Below are positions 57,748-64,000 of a stretch of DNA of 64,000 nucleotides, in pieces. Position numbers and translations under genes: made by a program. Where the stretch lies: assembly GCA_027575805.1 (NCBI GenBank), contig JANBPU010000020.1, positions 62,001 to 126,000 of the forward strand, read 5' to 3'. A model generated the notes under the pieces. That model made no database searches. It had not been told where the DNA came from and saw nothing but the letters and a program-made list of their open reading frames with translations. Each line of letters starts with the position of its first letter. The first letter of the stretch is position 1. This DNA comes from Mycoemilia scoparia. Taxonomy: Eukaryota; Kickxellomycota; Kickxellomycetes; Kickxellales; Kickxellaceae.

Positions 57748-58022
57748 TGTTTTCCGGCCTTGTACAACTCACTTGACTTCTTCTTTCTCTCCCTCCCCCC
57801 TCCCTTTATGATATCCCCTAGTTCTTAAATATAACAATTATTTACATATATTAATACTAATCGCATAGCACAATCATGTTCACTGTTCTCTCTCCCAGTC
57901 TTCTTCCATAAAGACTATACTTTCTCATTAAATTTCCAATTATTATTAAGTCTTTTGCTAAATAAAGACTTCCGATTTTATTTGTGTAGTAGCTAGAGAA
58001 AAATTTTAAATAAATTTTGAAA

Positions 58023-60220
58023 TTACTCTAGTGGGAAAACAAGACAGCAGTTGTCATCGGATGCGGTCACAACCTTCTTTAGGTCACTATAATAAGAAAT
58101 ATAAAAAAATTTAAATGGTTAATAAATAGTACTGGTATATGGAAGAAGTCCATGCACCATTATAATGATGCATTTGTAGAATTTGCGTCAACATACTCTG
58201 AGATTGCTATATCGAGAATTGTGTCCTGGTGGCCACTAAGTTTCTTGACGCACACTCCCGAGCGGCCATCCCATACACGCACAGTCTTGTCAACGGATGC
58301 AGAAACAAGGAATGGAGCGTTTTTCACCCACTGGAGCTTTGTAACAACGTCCTATGTAAAATATAGAAGAGTGATTTAATATTGTTACTTCATAGCATGG
58401 ATCTTCCATGATAATAATCTCGCAGGAGCAGCAGCTTTATTTTGAGAAATATAACCAACCTCATGGCTAAGTTTTTGACGAACTCTCTGAGTGTTTCGAT
58501 CCCATATGGTTATGGATCCATCGATTGAGCCGATGGCAACAAGTGGAAGCCTGCAAATAAAACAAGATAGATTTCAGAGGCACATTATGCATAGGTTATT
58601 AATCCTGAAACAGCATACAAGCAGGTATGTCTATTGATGCCTTTGATACATACACATCGCAAAAGCCAACGCACTCGATGGGTTCTTCGCTATTTTCCAA
58701 TTTTTCTATGATCTAACCAGGTATTTGGAACATTAGCACTTTCCGTGTTATTATCAAGTTTTGTCTGGTATTTGACGGAATTTCTTACCTGTCCGTTGAT
58801 ATGGGAAAGAACAGAAGAGTTGTCACCAGAGCCTGTGACTATAATAGTATCGTCGCTTGTGATGTCCAGGCAGGTAATTGGCCCTTGATGGAACCTATTG
58901 TCACTTGCTATAGCATAGCAAATTTAACATATAAAAAAATGTATGTTTAAGGCCATTAGCAAATAGTTGTTAAATACATGAATAATGGTCAGCCATAAAC
59001 AATTACAAGATCTTACAAGTCAACTGGGAAACAATTGATGCTGATCTTGGATCCCAAACAATAAGCGAGCCATCCTCAGCGCCGGATACAATGTTTTTTC
59101 CATTATGCGTGAATCTTCCACAGGTTACTGGAGCGGAGTGCCCATTAAATACATTCATGAATTCCCCACTTTGTGCTATGTATATGGATATCATTCAGTT
59201 AGTTGCCGATCCAGCCATTCATTAAATATGGACATATTTCACAAGGTCTTTGATAAAAATGGGTCACCAGGGAATTGAATATGAAATGTCTTTTGAATGA
59301 ACAAAACCTGGTGACCCATTTCTACATACTCCATATATTTGATCCCAAGTGGAATTACGCCATATATATATATATATATATATGGCGTAATTCCACTTGG
59401 GATCAAATATANNNNNNNNNTAAGCACATTCAAATATATATATATATTTGAATGTGCTTACCATTCCACATCCAAATTGAGCCATCCTGAGACCCAGCTA
59501 GCAATATTGGGCCTTTGGGATGCCAGTCTATCCAAGTTACTTCATCAGGACCTTCGAATGTGGCACATTTTTCTTTGGTGTTGGTATTGTAAACATGTGT
59601 TTTCCCATCCATACCACCAGTTGCCAAATAGGTGCCATCGCTACTAAACTTGACAGCTACCACCGAATCGCTATGGCCACCAAGTTCAAACAGTTTTTCT
59701 CCATTTGTGTAGTTCCATATGAAGGCCTTATCGTCACCACCGCCGCTAGCAGCTATAGATTCTGTTGGATGCAGCGAAATGGAGTACACAGCATCCTTGT
59801 GATCAAAGAATCCCTGGATCGAGTTATCGTTTTGAATAAGATTGTATATATCTTGCATGGCTTCTTGAACTAACCCAATTATCATTACCGGTCAGTAGTG
59901 TCAGTTTCGCACAATGTACCAATTGAAATTTTGCCCTGATGAATATGTGGCTATTTATTTCGGCTTACCCTGGGGATCATGGGGCTCCTCCTCATCTTCA
60001 TCGTCCATGGGTTCGGGCCCATCTTCGGGATCAATCACTGCCCCAACATCGTCATTAGTCACGAACTCTTCCTGGTTCTCAGGATGTTCCTGTAAATGAG
60101 AGGTGATATCACAGTTTATGAGAACAAAGGCATTAGTTTAAGCGCTGTTTTTGTAGCGTATAAACACGTTATGATACTAACATTAGGGACCTGAGGGTCC
60201 TTCTCTTTCTCTGGATCCAT
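58023..60220 (-). CDS. SQT1: WD40 protein AAMP/Sqt1-like (ribosomal-protein chaperone family)
   Basis: Nine exons on the minus strand: 60220-60182, 60089-59969, 59869-59462, 59175-59017, 58907-58789, 58712-58654, 58550-58460, 58351-58197 and 58086-58023; 404 residues, all phases agree. An acidic N-terminus (about 15-53, with DDEDEEEP) precedes about seven WD repeats. Diagnostic strings include GGGDDKAFIWN, WIDWHPKGPILLAGSQDG, GFCDVLPLVAIGSIDGS, and the last blade ending VVTASDDNCCLVFPLE. The order and the KGPILLAG box match animal AAMP and yeast Sqt1, which protects ribosomal protein uL16 (Rpl10) during 60S assembly. The intron between exons 3 and 4 (59176-59461) contains the assembly gap and two perfect palindromes; the coding parts are unaffected. 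Confidence 0.93.
59334..59411. repeat. Perfect 78-bp palindrome left of the assembly gap
   Basis: Two 39-base arms that are exact reverse complements meet in an AT dinucleotide run. The arms contain GATCCCAAGTGGAATTACGC and its complement. The right arm ends exactly at the first N. Very likely an assembly fold-back at the AT microsatellite. Confidence 0.9.
59412..59420. other. Assembly gap (9 N)
   Basis: Nine undetermined bases inside intron 3 of the SQT1-like gene, directly between two perfect palindromes. Confidence 0.99.
59421..59460. repeat. Perfect 40-bp palindrome right of the assembly gap
   Basis: Arms TAAGCACATTCAAATATATA and its exact reverse complement, with an AT core. The outer right edge is the intron donor of the SQT1-like gene (minus strand GTAAGC at 59461), so the arm nearest the N run is a mirror copy of the real intron start. 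Confidence 0.9.
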
Positions 60221-60566
60221 GCTAGCTATTTGTATCTCGAGCCGATGTTAGCGTTCAAAATGGGAACAAAGCCAACAAAAATACAAAATTTTCCCCCCAT
60301 AAAGTGGCAAAATTATTTGTGGTTAAATATGGGCTCAGATCATTATTATGGCACATTTTGCATAATATCAAGCTGATGACAAACCCGTATACTAATAGTT
60401 CATGCCATATCAAGTTTAGCTCTAGTAAATGTCTCTCAAAAGATATTTTTGATATAACGAGCCAATCTTATAAATAAAAGCATAATTGAGAGTGTGAGTG
60501 TGTATGCTAAACACCCTGAAGATATTATGATACAAGCGAAATATAAGTTTGCGGCTCTTAATAGCG

Positions 60567-60691
60567 CATATGAGCGATTATTTTTAAAGGACTAAATTTT
60601 ACTAGTAGACCAGTTTCATCTCGCATACTGGCCAAACTTATGTTATCATTGATAGTATTAATTTAGCTCTTCAAAAATAACTACCCATATG
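60567..60691. repeat. MITE-like TIR element, copy G (long, diverged)
   Basis: The left end is CATATGAGCGATTATTTTTA then AAGGACTAAA; the right end CTCTTCAAAAATAACTACCC then ATATG. The internal part is more diverged than in the other copies. Confidence 0.6.
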
Positions 60692-60779
60692 TGTATGTTC
60701 TTTTATTATACTTTTTAGTAATATTTTAATATAACAATTTTTGGAAGCCTTTATGCCTAATAACTTATAACATAAAGTC

Positions 60780-61031
60780 ATATGATAGGCTCTCCATTAA
60801 AAGCGAACAGCACTGTAGTCTTAAATATCTGGCAGAGTAGTCTCCGCTAAAAGGGCACTAGGATATTACCTTAGATACTAGCAAATTGTCACTGAGACTC
60901 CAGCTAAGATGTATGGGCTATGGGCTGGTTTATGAGGAATGTATGAGGGCATCTGTCTATTCCCTTTTGTTGGAGAACTTGAGATCTAGCTAATTTGGCC
61001 CAAAAGTCATACATTTTAGGCTTGTGTTGGA
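60780..61031 (-). repeat. Dispersed repeat family 2, minus-orientation copy
   Basis: Longest recognisable copy. Read on the minus strand it shows AGCCTAAAATGTATGACTT, CAAGTTCTCCAACAAAAGGG, CCCTCATACATTCCT, CAGCCCATAGCCCATAC, GAGTCTCAGTGA, ATCCTAGTGCCC and, at its far end, AATGGAGAGCC. It matches 18155-18386 (same orientation) and 17545-17735 (opposite). It abuts a MITE-like element at 61032. Confidence 0.65.
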
Positions 61032-61154
61032 GATATGGATCATAATTTTTGAAGGGTGACTTTTGGTGGCCAACGATTAAAGGGGGAACTACAGCCAAAT
61101 GAGCGACCACCATCTGTTAGTAGATGGTCACCCTTCAAAAATAGTCACCCATAT
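61032..61154. repeat. MITE-like TIR element, copy H (long form)
   Basis: About 123 bp: ATATGGATCATAATTTTTGA then AGGGTGAC on the left, and GTCACCCTTCAAAAATAGTC then ACCCATAT on the right. The inner arms also pair (ACCATCTG and TAGATGGT), giving fold-back potential. Orientation as copy B. Confidence 0.8.
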
Positions 61155-61470
61155 TCTCCTGGAACACTTTTAAAGAAGATTCCCCCATATAGTGAGATAC
61201 TTATTAAAGGAGCCACGATATAAAATTGCATGGGTTACCTTTATTTTTGTATGTTTCTTTCTTTTTTCACTCCTTCCTTTTATTTAATGAGAAAATATAT
61301 ACATATTAACTTTACCTGGAATATTATATATATTTATACACAGTCATTTATTACTAGTACCCATAATTTATTATAATTTATCTATTTTAGTAATATTTTA
61401 GTAAACATTAGTAAGAATAAAATAACAGATTTTTAATACTTATTCGCATATTCCATTACCTAATAAAGTC

Positions 61471-63090
61471 ATGACAATAGACTATACACCAGTATCTGTT
61501 GATAGCAATACAAGCCCAGATATAGACAAATATGATGACAGAATCCGAATATTGCGATTGACGCTATATAAGCACAGGTTCAAGTATGCGGCTGGATCGT
61601 TTATTATTGCTGCAGTGCTTGTTTTTACTGTAATAACATTCTTTAGTTCCTATCCAATGGGCGATATAAACCTACAGAGAAGTGAAGCAGTCAAAATGGC
61701 AATGAAGTTTGCCTGGGGCCAATACAAAAAGGATGGTCTTGGTCATGATGAGATTCAACCAGTATCAGGTCTATACAATAAAAAATGGGGCGGGTGGAGT
61801 GTAACGCTGGTCGATGCACTTGATACTTTATACATCATGGATCTTCATGATGAATATGATGAGGCTCGTGACTATATTGTCAACAAGAAATTTAGTGGTG
61901 GTCACGGAAAGATAATATTTTTTGAAATGAACATCCGAGTCTTGGGTGGTCTGTTGAGTGCTTATGAGCTTAGTGATGATTCCAGATTACTCGATAAAGC
62001 CAAAGAGGTGGGGGCTGTATTGGCCAGTGCATTCGACAACCCAACTGGACTGCCATACCCAAAAATCGATTTAAATACTAGTGAGCCGATTTCTGAACCA
62101 GCTGTGAATATTGCCCAACTTGGAACATTCCAGCTCGAATTCCAAAAGCTTTCAGAGATAACTGGTAATGCCACATATCGGGAAAAAGCTGACTCTGTCA
62201 CAGAAAAACTACGCTCCCTTCAAAAGCCATACCCAGGCTTGTATCCTACATCCTACAACTTTGACACTAACAATTTGGATGACGTTATATCATTCGGAAG
62301 AGGTGGCGATAGCTGGTATGAGTATATGCTGAAACAGTACCTGCTTAATGGAAAGAGAATTGACAAATATAAGCAAATGTATGTCGAATCGATAACCTCA
62401 ATGAAAGAGAAACTGCTCAAAAGGAAAATTAATCAACCAGATCACCAGTATGTCGCTATTGCAAATAACAAGACTTTAGAAACAGTGGGTATGTTTGGCC
62501 ACCTAAATTGCTTTATACCTGGTATGCTTGCATTGGGTTCAAAGCAACTCGACCGACCAGAAGATTTTGAAATAGCCCAAGATATGACCAATCTGTGCTA
62601 CTCGTTATATGAAACTAGCCCTACTGGACTACCTCCAAACCTGGTCATATTCCCTGATCGCGAGGGCATGACCAACCAGGAAATCAAGCACCAGGTGCAG
62701 AACTTGGGATACTCGAACATCCAGACACCTATAGTCTATTATCCCAAAGGAGGCTACTTTATTATCCACACTGGCTATAGATTACGCCCTGAAACCGTAG
62801 AAAGCCTGTTTTATATGTACAGGCTGACTGGAGATGAGATTTACAGAGAGCATGCTTGGGAAATATTCAAAGCTATTGAAAGGCACACCAAAGCTCAGTA
62901 CGGATATGCAGACTATATTGATGTATTTGACAAGAATCCTAGATACAATCATAAGGATAAAATGGACAGTTACTTCCTTGCTGAAACATTAAAGTACTTG
63001 TACCTGATATTTTGTCCGACTGATAAAATATCATTGGACAAGTATGTATTCAATACCGAGGGACATCCACTGAAAATTATAAAGTCCTGA
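61471..63090 (+). CDS. MNS1: Class I alpha-1,2-mannosidase (GH47), ER type
   Basis: 539 residues, single exon, close to yeast Mns1. Trims mannose from N-glycans in the ER (a cis-Golgi role is possible). Type II membrane topology: short cytosolic N-terminus, one hydrophobic segment (about 40-59, AAGSFIIAAVLVFTVITFFS), then the luminal GH47 barrel. Family markers are SVTLVDALDTLYIMD (about 111-125), the NIRVLGGLLSAYELS segment, FGRGGDSWYEYMLKQYLL, GYRLRPETVESLFYMYRLTG, and the C-terminal calcium-site motif FNTEGHPL with Thr about 529. The usual motif is TEAHP, so Ala to Gly is a mild variant. N-glycosylation sequons occur (NAT, NKT). The start at 61471 gives a normal short cytosolic tail. Confidence 0.95.
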   Translation: MTIDYTPVSVDSNTSPDIDKYDDRIRILRLTLYKHRFKYAAGSFIIAAVLVFTVITFFSSYPMGDINLQRSEAVKMAMKFAWGQYKKDGLGHDEIQPVSGLYNKKWGGWSVTLVDALDTLYIMDLHDEYDEARDYIVNKKFSGGHGKIIFFEMNIRVLGGLLSAYELSDDSRLLDKAKEVGAVLASAFDNPTGLPYPKIDLNTSEPISEPAVNIAQLGTFQLEFQKLSEITGNATYREKADSVTEKLRSLQKPYPGLYPTSYNFDTNNLDDVISFGRGGDSWYEYMLKQYLLNGKRIDKYKQMYVESITSMKEKLLKRKINQPDHQYVAIANNKTLETVGMFGHLNCFIPGMLALGSKQLDRPEDFEIAQDMTNLCYSLYETSPTGLPPNLVIFPDREGMTNQEIKHQVQNLGYSNIQTPIVYYPKGGYFIIHTGYRLRPETVESLFYMYRLTGDEIYREHAWEIFKAIERHTKAQYGYADYIDVFDKNPRYNHKDKMDSYFLAETLKYLYLIFCPTDKISLDKYVFNTEGHPLKIIKS

Positions 63091-63304
63091 AATTAATAAA
63101 GACACTTTTGTTTTCTATTTTGCCAAATATACACATTCAAAATATCGAATATGAAATAAGGAGGCTGATTTCCCATAACTCAAGATCGAATGGCCACTAT
63201 AGGATATAGAACATGTCTTTATCTTTCATAGAATAAAAACTTTACATAATCAAGCCACTTCCACAGTTTGAAGCAATCGCAAAGGTAGATACTGTCAAGA
63301 AGGC

Positions 63305-64000
63305 ATGGTGATAACGGGTGCTATACTTTGCAATACCAAATGCCCAGTATATTTAAGCAAGCTAGCTTTTCATAATCATTTGGTTAAAAGTCACCGATTT
63401 GCAAGAGGTATGTGTGTTTAATAAAGATAGCTCAAATGGTTTTATTTATGGAGGTACATGGAAGTAATAACCTGATCTTCCTTATCTTTGTGATCAGCTC
63501 TGTCTACGGTAGCGATTGATAGAAGATTGGATATATGGGCAAAAGCCAAGAAGGATTATGAATCGATATTTCAAGACTTTTTGCAAAAGAACCAAGACCG
63601 GGATATTACGGTGACATTGCCAGATGGAAATACTGAAAAATATAAATTCGGACAAGCAACACCCTTGGATATTGCTAAAAAGCATTTACGAACTTCATAC
63701 AAAAAATTTACTCTGGCCATTCTGGACGATACAATGCCATGGGATATGACAAGACCTATCGAAAAGAGCAGCACAATAAAATTCATTGATTTCAATAGTG
63801 ATAGCTCTCATGCAAAGGATGTGTTCTGGCACTCTTCGGCACATGTTCTGGGTGCAGCTCTTGAAAAGACCTTTGGTGATAGCACTCTTTTATGCGATGG
63901 GCCTCCGATTTCGCTTGGCGGATTTTTCTACGAGTTTCTTTTGCTGGGAACTAATGGCCATGATAGTGTGTATCAGTCAGAGCCTCATGCAAAAAGGATC
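63305..64000 (+). CDS. MST1: Threonyl-tRNA synthetase, mitochondrial-type, 3' part outside window
   Basis: Partial gene, open at the window end. Exon 1, 63305-63407, encodes MVITGAILCNTKCPVYLSKL and so on, a basic Ser/His/Arg-containing presequence ending SHRFAR. Exon 2 starts at 63498 (phase 1) and continues LSTVAIDRRLDIWAKAKK. It then contains the TGS domain (ITVTLPDGNTEKYKF, AILDDTMPWDMTRPI) and the start of the second additional domain, with the zinc-type HxxxH motif in VFWHSSAHVLGAALEK, followed by CDGPPISLGGFFYEF. These are hallmarks of class II ThrRS. The mitochondrial assignment rests on the leader, which is missing from the 63498 exon alone (an in-frame TGA precedes it). The catalytic core lies beyond the window. 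Confidence 0.87.

Larger units (their letters stand above)
60221..61470. other. Divergent intergenic region made largely of repeats
   Basis: Between the SQT1-like gene (minus) and the mannosidase gene (plus). It contains two MITE-like elements (60567-60691, 61032-61154) and a family 2 repeat copy (about 60780-61031). The last 300 bases are extremely AT-rich and presumably the mannosidase promoter. Confidence 0.6.

Noticed and set aside
1..64000. CRISPR array, biosynthetic gene cluster, rDNA, telomere repeats or intact autonomous transposon
   Set aside because: Looked for and not seen: no regularly spaced direct repeats, no PKS/NRPS/terpene core genes, no rRNA, no TTAGGG arrays, and no transposase or reverse transcriptase frame.

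Overview
The window is nuclear DNA of a filamentous fungus. Almost every gene is a eukaryotic single-copy or fungal-typical gene: a velvet regulator, a CRH-type cell-wall transglycosylase, a fungal phosphoinositide phospholipase C, and a DUF2421/ArAE membrane protein. Many genes are split by short GT-AG introns, often with CTAAC-like branch sites. The intergenic DNA is AT-rich, with pyrimidine-rich promoter tracts. Several genes look like an early-diverging (non-Dikarya) lineage, possibly Zoopagomycota/Kickxellomycotina (Coemansia-like) or Mucoromycota: high intron density in ValRS and the ArfGAP gene, a DET1 homologue, an ANKRD54-like protein, and an F-box/LRR-like protein. The lineage is an inference; no rRNA or mitochondrial marker is present.

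Layout. 0.8-2.3 kb: F-box/LRR-like gene. 2.8-8.1 kb: 20-exon valyl-tRNA synthetase with a mitochondrial-type N-terminus. 10.1-10.9 kb: velvet-domain regulator. 12.1-16.1 kb (minus): phospholipase C. 16.1-20.1 kb: repeat-rich, gene-poor segment with what looks like a decaying helical-repeat (PPR-like) gene. 20.2-22.2 kb: ABCG half-transporter. 22.7-23.8 kb: mitochondrial FAD/folate-type carrier. 25.4-27.3 kb: CP2/Grainyhead transcription factor. 28.0-30.9 kb (minus): DET1 homologue with an apparent one-base frameshift. 31.2-32.6 kb (minus): translation elongation factor 1-alpha. 34.3-36.2 kb: ANKRD54-like protein. 36.6-41.5 kb: ArAE/FUSC-like membrane protein. 41.9-45.3 kb (minus): BAR-PH-ArfGAP-ankyrin protein. 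45.9-46.9 kb: unrecognised gene. 47.1-51.3 kb (minus): exportin-5/Msn5. 52.06 kb: tRNA-Arg(CCT). 52.5-54.9 kb: SRP72. 55.3 kb: small secreted protein. 56.5-57.7 kb: CRH transglycosylase. 58.0-60.2 kb (minus): AAMP/Sqt1 WD40 protein, interrupted in one intron by a 9-N gap flanked by two perfect palindromes. 61.5-63.1 kb: class I alpha-mannosidase. 63.3 kb to the end: mitochondrial-type threonyl-tRNA synthetase, cut by the window.

There is no metabolic cluster. Genes are independent units, often as divergent pairs (TEF1/ANKRD54-like, ArfGAP/unknown, MSN5/tRNA/SRP72, SQT1/mannosidase). A loose theme is protein synthesis and traffic: two aminoacyl-tRNA synthetases, eEF1A, tRNA-Arg, exportin, SRP72, Sqt1, ArfGAP, ER mannosidase.

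The main structure the genes do not explain is a family of eight short terminal-inverted-repeat elements (MITE-like, about 96 and about 125 bp), three of them inside introns of housekeeping genes, plus a second longer dispersed repeat next to which several of them lie. Exon structures were assembled by eye from splice signals, phase and family conservation; none was checked against transcripts.
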